Below, one piece after another: positions 8,497 through 15,141 of a stretch of 17,664 nucleotides of DNA. Origin of the DNA: CAZVVG01 sp964630615 (lineage in GTDB: Bacteria; Patescibacteriota; Minisyncoccia; Moranbacterales; UBA2206); assembly GCA_964630615.1 (NCBI GenBank), contig CAZVVG010000013.1, forward strand, positions 1 to 17,664, read 5' to 3'. The translations under genes were made by a program, and so were the position numbers. The notes beneath the pieces were generated by a model that had not been told where the DNA came from, did not search any database, and saw only the letters and a list, made by a program, of their open reading frames with translations. Within the stretch, counting starts at the first letter, position 1, and the number at the start of each line of letters is the position of its first letter.

Positions 8497-8502
8497 AAAG
8501 CC

Positions 8503-8508
8503 ATCATA
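8503..8508 (-). promoter_or_regulatory. Possible -10 box for the trmD operon
   Basis: TATGAT on the minus strand is 6 nt from the trmD ATG. No -35 is convincing at 16-18 bp upstream. If used, the transcript would start at or next to the ATG, making trmD leaderless. The khpA terminator just upstream suggests some promoter must lie in this short interval. Confidence 0.28.
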
Positions 8509-8524
8509 ACATAAATACCTAAAA

Positions 8525-8554
8525 GGAAAAAGCCTGTTTTTACAGGCTTTTCCT
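8525..8554 (-). terminator. Intrinsic terminator after khpA
   Basis: GCCTGT (8532-8537) and ACAGGC (8542-8547) form a 6-bp stem with a TTTT loop, extended by four A-T pairs and GG/CC past one bulge. On the minus strand it is followed by TTTTTCCTTTT. It ends the khpA transcript before trmD. Confidence 0.8.
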
Positions 8555-8584
8555 CAAGATCTTGAAATTCGGCCTGAAGCCGAA
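8555..8584. repeat. Two further palindromes in the khpA 3' region
   Basis: CAAGATCTTG (8555-8564) is a perfect 10-bp palindrome, and TTCGGC (8568-8573) pairs with GCCGAA (8579-8584) around a 5-nt loop. With the terminator they make three consecutive foldable elements between khpA and trmD, possibly a stabilised 3' end. Confidence 0.6.
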
Positions 8585-8600
8585 AAAATAAAAGTTTTCT

Positions 8601-8912
8601 TTAGATGCTGCCTACCACTTCGTCAATGCTTTTCTGATCTTGTTCCTTCTTTTCCGATCCCGCGGGTTCGTTAATTTTCAAGTTTACCCGGGCATTATTC
8701 TTGGCCCCGATAATCCGCAGGAGGGTTCGCAACGCCTTCGCGGTGGCACCTTCACGACCAATAACCATTCCCATGTCCTTAGGATCAACATCCAAAGTTA
8801 TGAGAACGCCCATTTCGTCAATGCGCCTTTCTACCTTAACCGCTTCCGGATTGGCTACGATTTGCTTCACAACATATTCAACAAAATCTCGGTCATTTGT
8901 ATTCTCTGACAT
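8601..8912 (-). CDS. khpA: KH-domain RNA-binding protein, KhpA-like
   Basis: A single KH domain protein of 103 residues, similar in plan to KhpA (YlqC), a small RNA-binding protein that in other bacteria acts with KhpB/Jag in post-transcriptional control of cell size and division. The KH core runs from about residue 9 to 80, with FVEYVVKQIV at 10-19, the GxxG nucleic-acid loop in VIGREGATAKALRTLL at 50-65, and ARVNLKI at 74-80, followed by a charged tail. The ATG at 8910-8912 is chosen because AAGGAA lies 9 nt upstream and the KH family normally begins there; the frame stays open to a GTG at 9002, but that stretch looks like leader RNA. It is usually next to rpsP and trmD; here it is its own transcription unit. 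Confidence 0.88.
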   Translation of the reverse strand: MSENTNDRDFVEYVVKQIVANPEAVKVERRIDEMGVLITLDVDPKDMGMVIGREGATAKALRTLLRIIGAKNNARVNLKINEPAGSEKKEQDQKSIDEVVGSI

Positions 8913-9013
8913 TTTCGTATATTCCTTTTTAGTTACTTTCTGGCAAGAGGGTTTGGGGAAGTTCGACCAGCCATCCTTGCCGCGCTTGGCGGGATTCCAC
9001 ACCTTGCCGTTAC
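8913..9013 (-). ncRNA. Structured 5' leader of khpA, candidate cis-regulatory RNA
   Basis: About 100 nt lie between the predicted start (near 9013) and the khpA ATG. The 67-nt core from GGCAAG to CTTGCC is 63% G+C by hand count, well above the flanks. GGCAAG near the 5' end can pair with CTTGCC near the 3' end, enclosing CCGC-CAAGC-GCGG and other short pairings. CGGCAAGG occurs twice, so CTTGCC could pair with either copy. The core is followed by an unpaired A-rich stretch with the ribosome binding site AAGGAA. No matching known riboswitch was recognised. A short coding extension from GTG 9002 is the alternative. Confidence 0.5.
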
Positions 9014-9019
9014 AAGGAT

Positions 9020-9049
9020 ATTATAAAAGAAAAAAAGCGGTTTTGTCAA
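9020..9049 (-). promoter_or_regulatory. Consensus sigma70 promoter for khpA
   Basis: TTGACA (9044-9049) and TATAAT (9020-9025) are both perfect consensus hexamers with an 18-bp spacer. It is the best promoter in the window and points to strong constitutive transcription of the khpA leader and gene. Confidence 0.9.
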
Positions 9050-9079
9050 ACCTTAAATTTCCCAATATGAGTTTTCTTT

Positions 9080-10297
9080 TTATTCATAACGCAGGGCTTC
9101 AATCGGACTAAGGTTAGCGGCTCGCCGGGCAGGATAAAAACCGAAGATGATTCCCACTCCGGCAGAAACTCCGAAAGCCAAGAGGACTGAAAACAGGGAA
9201 ATTTCCGTCTCTAGACTGCTGTAAAACTTGGGGATTACCAAGGAAGCCATCCAACCAAGAAAAATTCCCAGCGCTCCACCCAGAAAAGTCAGCATAACGG
9301 CTTCAACTAAAAATTGAAGATAAATATAAGCTTTCTTGATTCCGACGGCTTTGCGAAGGCCAATTTCCCGGGTGCGTTCCGTCACGGTGGTCAGCATCAT
9401 ATTCATGATTCCGATTCCTCCGACCAAGAGAGAAATACCGGCAATGGAAGAAAGAAGGAGGGTCAGGGTATTAGTAATGCTGGTGGCAGTGGAAATAATA
9501 TCTGCCTGGTTCATGAGACTAAAATCGGCATTTTCCATATCTTCAAGCTTATGGCGTTTAAGCAATAAAGTGGTTACTTGCTCCTGAACTGTAGTCATCA
9601 ATTCCTGACTTTCCGCGGCCAGATTAATAGTAGAGACATATTCGGAGCCGGACAAAAAATGCCGCGTTGTATTCAGAGGAACATAAATCAAATCATCGGA
9701 GCTGCCCATGCCTGAGCCCCCCTTGGCCTTGGTGACGCCAACCACTTCGAAATCAATATTGTTTATTCTGATTTTTGCGCCGAGGGGATCAACTTCTTCT
9801 CCAAATAAATCTTCGATTACCGTTGGCCCCAGAATCGCCACTTTGGAAGATTTCTTATTTGCTTGTTCAGTTATAAAAAGGCCGCTTTCCAATTCCACGT
9901 TTTTAACCGAGAAGTATTCTGGGGTAACCCCCAAAATCCGTGTATTAGTATTCTTGCCTTTGTAGGTAACTTGATAACGACTACTGATTTCTGGGGCCAC
10001 GCCGCTTAAACCCTGAACTTCGTTTTTTATCGCTTCCGCGTCGTCAATTTTGAGCGTTTGCGCGCCTCCCCGAGCGCCCATCATCATTCCGGTTCGTTGG
10101 GCTCCAGGCAAAACCATAATTAAATTCGATCCAATGGATTGGATTTGCTGTTCAATGGATTTTTGCGAGCCCTGACCGATGGAAACCATCGTAATTACCG
10201 ATCCGACTCCAATAACAATACCGAGAATCGTCAGGCCGGATCTGACCCTGTTTCCCATCAGCGCCCAAATTGTTTCTCTGAGAAGATCGCTTAACAT
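9080..10297 (-). CDS. ABC transporter permease, MacB/FtsX type
   Basis: A four-helix permease of the MacB family (405 residues from the chosen start), which uses ATP hydrolysis in the partner ATPase for mechanotransmission instead of moving substrate through the membrane itself. TM1 is at about 22-42 with the typical NRVRSGLTILGIVIGV start, a large external MacB_PCD-like domain spans about 45-270, and TM2-TM4 lie at about 282-304, 328-350 and 368-388. ERTREIGLRKAVG at 307-319 and FYPARRAANLSPIEALRYE at 387-405 are family hallmarks. The frame opens at 10372 but the upstream part overlaps the ATPase gene and is not family-like, so ATG 10295-10297 is preferred, 10 nt after the ATPase stop. Met- and Gly-rich loop at about 70-80. 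Last gene of the adaptor-ATPase-permease operon. Confidence 0.93.
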   Translation of the reverse strand: MLSDLLRETIWALMGNRVRSGLTILGIVIGVGSVITMVSIGQGSQKSIEQQIQSIGSNLIMVLPGAQRTGMMMGARGGAQTLKIDDAEAIKNEVQGLSGVAPEISSRYQVTYKGKNTNTRILGVTPEYFSVKNVELESGLFITEQANKKSSKVAILGPTVIEDLFGEEVDPLGAKIRINNIDFEVVGVTKAKGGSGMGSSDDLIYVPLNTTRHFLSGSEYVSTINLAAESQELMTTVQEQVTTLLLKRHKLEDMENADFSLMNQADIISTATSITNTLTLLLSSIAGISLLVGGIGIMNMMLTTVTERTREIGLRKAVGIKKAYIYLQFLVEAVMLTFLGGALGIFLGWMASLVIPKFYSSLETEISLFSVLLAFGVSAGVGIIFGFYPARRAANLSPIEALRYE

Positions 10298-10307
10298 AAT
10301 AATTTTT

Positions 10308-11027
10308 TTAGGGAAGAAAATGATCGTTAGGTTGGTTCGGAACGTCTTTTTCAATCGCTCCGTCCCGGACATGGATTATCCGGTTAGCGTAATCGGCCAC
10401 CTCCATTTCATGGGTAATAAGAATTATCGTATGTCCCTTTTTATTTAACTCTTGCAGGGCTTCCATAACTAGGCGGCTGGTTTTTGTATCCAAGTTTCCT
10501 GTCGGTTCGTCGGCTAAAATAATGGCCGGATTATTAATCAGCGCTCTTGCAATCGCCACTCTTTGCATTTGCCCTCCCGATAACTGATTGGAAAGATTAA
10601 AAAACTTGTTTTCTTCCATCCCGGCATATCTGAGACATTCCTTGGCTCTCTTTAAGCGCTCTGCTTGAGTAGTGGCCGAATATAAAAGCGGCAACATCAC
10701 ATTTCTCAGAACGGTGGCGCGAGGCAAAAGATTGAAAGATTGAAAGACAAAACCAATTTTTGTGCGACGAAGAAGCGAGAGTTCGTCATCGCTTAATTTT
10801 GAAATTTCCTGTCCGTCTAAAAAATATTCGCCGCGAGTAGGAATATCTAAGGCTCCAAGAATATGCATCAGCGTGGACTTGCCCGATCCGGACGGACCAA
10901 TAATGGAAACAAATTCCCCTTTTTCAATCTGAAAGGAAACTTCTTTCAGTGCTACTGTTTCCACTTCTCCGTTAACATAAATTTTTGTTAGGTTTTTACA
11001 ACTGATCAAAAGAGTGCTAATCAACAA
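10308..11027 (-). CDS. ABC transporter ATP-binding protein, MacB/LolD type
   Basis: The ATPase subunit for the permease that follows it. 239 residues. Walker A GPSGSGKST at 44-52, Q-loop Gln96 in VFQSFNLLP, signature LSGGQMQRVAIARAL at 149-163, Walker B IILADEPTGNLD at 169-180 and the switch His206 in THE. DEPTGNLD is typical of the MacB/LolD/FtsE group. The start is unusual: there is no in-frame ATG before Walker A, and an in-frame TAA lies a few codons upstream of 11027, so initiation must use TTG (11025-11027, the next codon, or codon 7) or another non-ATG codon. No Shine-Dalgarno site is visible. It lies 50 bp after the adaptor gene, the widest gap in this operon. Confidence 0.94.
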   Translation of the reverse strand: MLISTLLISCKNLTKIYVNGEVETVALKEVSFQIEKGEFVSIIGPSGSGKSTLMHILGALDIPTRGEYFLDGQEISKLSDDELSLLRRTKIGFVFQSFNLLPRATVLRNVMLPLLYSATTQAERLKRAKECLRYAGMEENKFFNLSNQLSGGQMQRVAIARALINNPAIILADEPTGNLDTKTSRLVMEALQELNKKGHTIILITHEMEVADYANRIIHVRDGAIEKDVPNQPNDHFLP

Positions 11028-11077
11028 GCTTAAAAATTATTTTGAGCTTGCCAATTTTTTAATTAATTTAAGCAGGT

Positions 11078-12262
11078 TTACATTCCCGGCAAGCGCATAC
11101 CTCCCGGAGGGCGGTTTCCGCTTCTTTGGCTGGAATTGGAAGAAGAATCATTGCTAGAGCTTTGAGAGCTTTTACTTGTTTGGGTAACGACGATTTCTCC
11201 TTCTTTAATTCCCCCTTTGATTTCCGTTTTTGAATTATTTTCTAGGCCGATTTCCACTCTTTTTTTCGTGGGGACATTATTTTGCATAACTTCCACGTAA
11301 TAATTCTGACCTTCAGTTTTTACAGCGCTGCTTGGAACAATGACCACATTTTCCCGGACCTCGGTTACAATTGAGGCAGAAACGCTCATTTCCGGCTTAA
11401 TTCTGGAATCAAGTTCCTCAAAACCGATGGTTACCTTGTAGGTAACTACTCCGGAAGTAGAAGTGCCCAAAGAATCCATTTTTTCAACTTTACCTAGGGC
11501 GGTAAAATCATCTAAAGCGTTGAAAGTTAGAACGGCCTTTTGCCCAATCGCGACGCTGGCGATATCCACTTCGCTAACAGCCACTTGGGCCTTGAGCGTC
11601 TCCAGATCGCCGATAATTATGGGTACCTCCCGGGAGCTACCCGAAGAGAGCTTACTTAGATCGTCTCCATTTTTGATATTGACGGCATTGACCGTTCCGG
11701 TAATTGGAGCGACCACTTGACGCTCGGCATAATTTTTCTTTTCATTTTGGTAATTCGCCAACGCCGTGGAGACATTTTCTTGGGCCACCGTAACGGACCA
11801 TTCCGCGGCTTCAAGTTTTTGCTTTAAGATGTTGTGATCGCTGGAATTCGCGTCTTCATAATCCGCTTTGGCTTGTTTTTTATTGGCTTTAGCCGATTCT
11901 ACTGCCTGCAAAGCTTGCAGGTAAGAAGCGTTCGCCTTGGCAGCATTTAAGGCCAGGTCGTCGTTCTCTATTTCAAAAAGAAGTTGGCCTTTGGTTACCT
12001 GATCCCCCACCGCCACTTTCAAATTAGCCACCGTCCCGGTGATAGTCGGATCGACATTGGCGCTGCTGTCCACAATCACATTGCCCGATCCGGAAACCGC
12101 TACCGTCAACTCTCCCCTTTCCGCGGTTGCCGTTCTATATTGAAGAGCGGAATTTTCTGCGCTTTTTTTGTTTTGCCAATAGTATCCTCCAACTATCAGT
12201 ACTAAAAACAAGGCCAGCGAAAAGTATTTATGTTTCTTAACCCAAGAAATGATTTTTTTCAT
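11078..12262 (-). CDS. Membrane-fusion (MacA/HlyD-like) efflux adaptor
   Basis: A 394-residue periplasmic-adaptor-like protein that would hold the MacB-type permease in an extracytoplasmic assembly. It has an N-terminal anchor at about 13-29, then the split biotinyl-lipoyl domain (TITGTVANLKVAVGDQVTKG at 73-92 and APITGTVNAVNIKNGD at 185-200), an intervening helical hairpin of about 90 residues (105-180), a beta-barrel region and the membrane-proximal end with VVIVPSSAV at 306-314. The last 35 residues are Ser-, Asn- and Gly-rich and low in complexity. In diderms such proteins contact TolC; in a monoderm-like cell the partner is unknown. It starts 9 bp after the DUF5666-like gene stops. Confidence 0.92.
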   Translation of the reverse strand: MKKIISWVKKHKYFSLALFLVLIVGGYYWQNKKSAENSALQYRTATAERGELTVAVSGSGNVIVDSSANVDPTITGTVANLKVAVGDQVTKGQLLFEIENDDLALNAAKANASYLQALQAVESAKANKKQAKADYEDANSSDHNILKQKLEAAEWSVTVAQENVSTALANYQNEKKNYAERQVVAPITGTVNAVNIKNGDDLSKLSSGSSREVPIIIGDLETLKAQVAVSEVDIASVAIGQKAVLTFNALDDFTALGKVEKMDSLGTSTSGVVTYKVTIGFEELDSRIKPEMSVSASIVTEVRENVVIVPSSAVKTEGQNYYVEVMQNNVPTKKRVEIGLENNSKTEIKGGIKEGEIVVTQTSKSSQSSSNDSSSNSSQRSGNRPPGGMRLPGM

Positions 12263-12271
12263 AGCGCATTA

Positions 12272-12799
12272 TTATTCCGTCGCTTTTCGATTTAAAATCC
12301 TAATAAAACTCGCCTGAATCGTTCCGTCTTCCCCGGGCTCACCCATAACCACAATTTCATCTTGGTTTTTAAGATCGCTGATTTTTATTTTCTCCCGTTT
12401 TGATTTTATGATTGTCTCCTCGCTGACCGCGATTGTATTTTCCCTGTCTTCTCTGTCTTTGATGACTAAATTGTTTTCGGTAAGGGAGAGTATGGTTCCG
12501 ACGATGCCGTGCGCGTTGCGAAAGTCTCCTCCCTCCAGGTCTTCAAATTTTTCTCTCATCATGCCCATCGGCCCGCCTGGCCCTCTCTCTCGGTCAGAAA
12601 AATCGCGACCCCCAGAAAAATTGTTGCCCGGGTGAGGACCCATAAAATTCCGTTCGTAGTTTTCTCCGAACCGATCAGAAAATTTGACTTTTTTAATTCC
12701 CACGGCCACCCCCAAAGAGAAGCTAAAAAGAACGATTAAAACCAACCCGAGAATAATCAAAGCGATAAGAAATTTTTTGGATTTAATTACTTCTGGCAT
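12272..12799 (-). CDS. Membrane-anchored DUF5666-like protein
   Basis: A 175-residue protein with one N-terminal membrane segment (about 10-34), a disordered Gly/Arg/Met/Pro-rich linker (about 41-85) and a C-terminal beta domain (about 96-170) beginning GIVGTILSLTENNLVIKD and ending in DEIVVMGEPGEDGTIQASFI. The repeated pattern of 'G.v..i....ivi.d', an Ile/Val-rich strand pair and 'vigeP..dGti.A..I.i' matches my memory of DUF5666, a small OB-like extracytoplasmic domain common in CPR genomes; function is unknown. First gene of the transporter operon, 9 bp before the adaptor, which suggests an accessory or sensing role in the complex. No Shine-Dalgarno site; a hairpin lies in its leader. Confidence 0.8.
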   Translation of the reverse strand: MPEVIKSKKFLIALIILGLVLIVLFSFSLGVAVGIKKVKFSDRFGENYERNFMGPHPGNNFSGGRDFSDRERGPGGPMGMMREKFEDLEGGDFRNAHGIVGTILSLTENNLVIKDREDRENTIAVSEETIIKSKREKIKISDLKNQDEIVVMGEPGEDGTIQASFIRILNRKATE

Positions 12800-12815
12800 A
12801 ATTTTTTTAAGTTTT

Positions 12816-12839
12816 CTGGCTTTCTTGAATTTAAGCCAG
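12816..12839 (-). promoter_or_regulatory. Hairpin in the leader of the DUF5666-like gene
   Basis: CTGGCTT (12816-12822) and AAGCCAG (12833-12839) form a 7-bp stem with a 10-nt loop, ending 16 nt before the start codon. No U-tract follows on the minus strand, so it is not an obvious terminator; an mRNA structure near the start is more likely. Confidence 0.45.
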
Positions 12840-12862
12840 CGAACCTTTTTATTTAATTATTA

Positions 12863-12891
12863 ATTATATTCATTAATTATTTAGGCTTAAA
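12863..12891 (-). promoter_or_regulatory. Promoter for the DUF5666/adaptor/ABC operon
   Basis: A perfect -10 TATAAT (12863-12868) has a weak -35 TTTAAG (12886-12891) 17 bp upstream that overlaps the stop codon of the preceding gene. The region is extremely AT-rich with repeated TTAATTA, so an operator is possible but not provable. Confidence 0.5.
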
Positions 12892-13315
12892 GGATTTGAG
12901 TCCTCAGTCGGAACAGATTTTTCCCGGAACTTAAGTGGCCGAGAGAAAGAAGAAACTGGGAAAAAGCCAAAAAGCTGAAAAGCGGAATAAGCAGGATAAT
13001 CGCGTCGGCGACCGGAAAATTCTCTCCCAGTGAAAACAGAAAGCTTTTCCAATTCCCCAGCACGACCAAGGCATCGGAAAAAAGCAAAGACAGCAGGCTC
13101 CAGAATTCAGAACGTAAAAAATCGATTCCAAGAGCCACCAAGGCGTAAAGTCCGGCGGCGGCTGAAACTGTCAGTCCTGCGTAAGAAACCAGCAATTTTC
13201 TCTTAAAGCTCTTCCTTTGTTCCTGAATAATTCTTTGCTCAATCAAAAAAGCCAAACCTTCAGGGGGTTGGGGAGAATCGAGCTGTTTAAAGATTTGGCC
13301 GATTTTTGTGTTCAT
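12887..13315 (-). CDS. Small membrane protein in the anti-sigma position
   Basis: A 142-residue protein I cannot assign by motif. It has a charged cytoplasmic-looking N-terminus (1-40, with FLIEQRIIQEQRKSFKRK at 23-40) and hydrophobic segments at about 41-64, 72-87 and 103-126. It begins 36 bp after an ECF sigma gene, the usual place for a membrane anti-sigma factor, and the short soluble N-terminus before the first membrane segment fits that layout. No zinc-binding HxxxCxxC motif of the ZAS type is present, so the role is inferred from position alone. An alternative is a simple structural membrane protein. No Shine-Dalgarno site upstream of the ATG. Confidence 0.75.
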   Translation of the reverse strand: MNTKIGQIFKQLDSPQPPEGLAFLIEQRIIQEQRKSFKRKLLVSYAGLTVSAAAGLYALVALGIDFLRSEFWSLLSLLFSDALVVLGNWKSFLFSLGENFPVADAIILLIPLFSFLAFSQFLLSLGHLSSGKNLFRLRTQIL

Positions 13316-13351
13316 ACTAATAACTACGAATTAGAATTCATTTTCGACGCG

Positions 13352-13909
13352 TTATTCTTCCAAAAATTTTTCTCTTAAGGCTTTCAAGGCTCTCCCATGG
13401 CTGCTTTTAACCGTATTGTAGGGAAGTTTAAGAATCTGGGATATTTCTTGAAGGGAGAAATCTTCTTTATAGTGAAGAGACAGGATTAGTTGATACTTTT
13501 TAGGAAGCGCCTCAAGTTTTTTCCCCAGTTCAAGTACTCCTTCCTTTTTTTCCAGCTCTCGCGCCAAAGAATTCTCCTCCTCCGCCAAATTTTCCAGCTG
13601 ATTATTTCCCTCGGCGTCAAGAAAAAGAGAGAAAGGCAAAGCGCGCTTTTTTTTCAAAGAGTCCCAGGCCGTGTTTCTGGCAATCGTAAACAGCCAGGAT
13701 TTGAAATTTTTTTCCGGTTGAAATTTATTCAGGTTTTTCCAGGCTTTGAAAAAAGTTTCCTGGGAAAGATCGTCAACGGTCGAACGATCCGAGACCAACT
13801 GATAAAGGAAGCCGTAAATTGGTCGAAGATATTTTTTAACCAAGGCCTCAAAGGCATTTTCCTCACCGGCCAAGAAATCGGCCACTAATTTATTATCTTT
13901 CCTGTCCAT
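13352..13909 (-). CDS. RNA polymerase sigma factor, ECF type
   Basis: A 185-residue ECF-type sigma70 factor that would redirect RNA polymerase to a small regulon, typically for envelope or stress functions. Region 2 covers about 18-85: AFEALVKKYLRPIYGFLYQL at 19-38, VDDLSQETFFKAWKNL at 45-60 and FKSWLFTIARNTAWDSLKKK at 69-88. Region 4 covers about 125-182: LPKKYQLILSLHYKEDFSLQ at 135-154 and the helix-turn-helix EISQILKLPYNTVKSSHGRA at 155-174. The acidic linker (98-125) is longer than in many ECFs. There is no additional C-terminal domain. It starts 12 nt after the Ig-like gene stop once the assembly gap is corrected, and is followed by the putative anti-sigma gene, so all three are probably one transcript. 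Confidence 0.95.
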   Translation of the reverse strand: MDRKDNKLVADFLAGEENAFEALVKKYLRPIYGFLYQLVSDRSTVDDLSQETFFKAWKNLNKFQPEKNFKSWLFTIARNTAWDSLKKKRALPFSLFLDAEGNNQLENLAEEENSLARELEKKEGVLELGKKLEALPKKYQLILSLHYKEDFSLQEISQILKLPYNTVKSSHGRALKALREKFLEE

Positions 13910-13921
13910 AAACCGATTAAC

Positions 13922-15021
13922 TTAGCGTTTTACAGTGAAATAGTCGTCGCTTTCGTCCGAAACCAAAAGGTGGTCTTCCACGTCATAAGCCTCAATTTTC
14001 AGCTTAAACTGATTGGGCTTGTCCCCTTCTCGGGGAACGGGAACCTCGGCTTCTTCAATTTTCCAATCGTATTTTCCCTTGGTCGCGGAGACTTTTTCCT
14101 CGTCCGAAACGATTTCTTTTTCTGAATCGCCACTGGNNNNNNNNNNNNNNNNNNNNNNNNNNNNNNNNNNNNNNNNNNNNNNNNNNNNNNNNNNNNNNNN
14201 NNNNNNNNNNNNNNNNNNNNNNNNNNNNNNNNNNNNGTCGCGGAGACTTTTTCCTCGTCCGAAACGATTTCTTTTTCTGAATCGCCACTGGTAATGCGAC
14301 TGTCTGCAATTAGAAATTTCACCTTTTCAATTCCCGGATCGGCCTCCCACTCAAGGGAATGTTTCTCTCCGATTTGCCATTTTTCTCCTCCATTAGGATT
14401 GAGCAACTTGATTTGCGGTAAGATTTCAAAAGCGGAATCGCTTTCATCGGAAGCTTTTTTATTTCCTTCTCGGTCATAGCCTTCAATCCGAATTTTAAAA
14501 TTATCCATTTTCTTTCCTTCGGGCGGCGGTGGCAGAGAATCTGCATCTATTTTCCAGGCATAAGTCTTAGTGGAAGCTGGCAGCGAATCTTCTCCTAGCT
14601 GAATCTCTCTTGGCTTCTCCTTTTCTATTGAACGACCGTCAAAAAGATAAATTTTAACTTTTTCAATTCCAGTTCCGGCTTCCCACTTGATGTCGTAACT
14701 TTTTGACTTTTCCAGCTTATCCCCTCCGTTAGGATAACCTAGATTCAGCTTGAATTGGGAATTTTCCTGTTCTTGAGTATTGTTTGGTTGAGGACTAGGC
14801 CGAGGAGCAGGTGTATTTGGCCGGGAAGCCGGTTGAGCTTTCACCGGTTCTTGAGTTTCCGAAAAAGAAAGCGCCAAATTATCAAGCCTTTCTTGAGATT
14901 TAATCCCCAAAATTTCCTGACCCTCCCGATTATTAAGGGTTAAATAAAAAACATAACCCGTCAGAGCCGCGGAGGCTAGGGCCATCAATAAAACTAAAAA
15001 AACCCGCTTATTTTTCATCAT
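13922..15021 (-). CDS. Membrane-anchored protein with two Ig-like (Kre9/KNH-like) repeats; interrupted by a scaffold gap
   Basis: An N-terminal anchor (about 7-28) is followed by a Pro/Gln/Ser-rich linker (about 56-85) and two homologous beta-sandwich repeats: 93-200 (YPNGGDKLEKSKSYDIKW to SDESDSAFEI) and 206-312 (NPNGGEKWQIGEKHSLEW to SDESDDYFTV). The PNGGE(K)W...I.W pattern resembles Kre9/KNH-type domains common in CPR surface proteins. As written, the 100-N run shifts the frame and creates a false C-terminus ending at 13999. The N run is flanked by an identical 55-bp sequence; removing the Ns and one copy leaves exactly 945 nt, a 314-residue protein ending TVKR at 13922-13924, and completes repeat 2. 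It precedes the ECF sigma gene by 12 nt, so it may be a surface target or sensor of that system. Confidence 0.85.
14082..14291. other. 100-N scaffold gap with identical 55-bp flanks (assembly artefact)
   Basis: Ns occupy 14137-14236. The 55 bases at 14082-14136 and at 14237-14291 are identical. Reading through a single copy restores the coding frame and the domain, so the simplest view is two contigs whose ends overlap, joined with a default-length gap. A genuine repeat would be out of frame unless the gap length differs. Confidence 0.88.
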
Positions 15022-15047
15022 TTTTTGATTTGGCTTAACTGGACCTC

Positions 15048-15056
15048 ATTATATCA
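15048..15056 (-). promoter_or_regulatory. Extended -10 promoter for the Ig-like/ECF operon
   Basis: TGATATAAT on the minus strand has the TGn extension and a perfect TATAAT, about 26 nt upstream of the ATG at 15021. The -35 at 17 bp (CTGGAA) is weak, as is usual when an extended -10 is present. Confidence 0.65.
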
Positions 15057-15100
15057 CGTTCTCAGTCTTTTTCCAGAATATAAATGTGCAAAAATAATAA

Positions 15101-15131
15101 AAGGGGCGGATGATTTTTCATCCCACCCCTT
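15101..15131 (-). terminator. Intrinsic terminator after the 15142 gene
   Basis: GGATGA (15108-15113) pairs with TCATCC (15118-15123) and, past a small internal loop, AAGGGG (15101-15106) pairs with CCCCTT (15126-15131). On the minus strand TTTTATTATTTTT follows. Lies 10 bp past the stop codon. Confidence 0.85.
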
Positions 15132-15141
15132 GGAATCCAAG

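Noticed and set aside
8913..9002. 30-codon N-terminal extension of khpA from GTG 9002
   Set aside because: It would begin about 10 nt from the predicted transcript start; the ATG at 8912 has a better-placed AAGGAA and fits the usual KH family start. The segment is better explained as leader RNA, although coding is not fully excluded.
10298..10372. 25-codon N-terminal extension of the permease
   Set aside because: It overlaps the end of the ATPase gene by 65 bp and adds residues unlike the family, which starts just before TM1.
12816..12839. Terminator between the putative anti-sigma gene and the DUF5666-like gene
   Set aside because: The hairpin is not followed by a U-tract on the minus strand and lies downstream of the promoter, next to the start codon.
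13999..14291. C-terminal tail of the Ig-like protein as read through the Ns
   Set aside because: The reading is frameshifted by the gap; the collapsed sequence gives a homologous second repeat and ends at 13922.
14055..14309. Other frames through the 100-N run
   Set aside because: They consist largely of unknown residues and of the duplicated 55 bp in the wrong frame.
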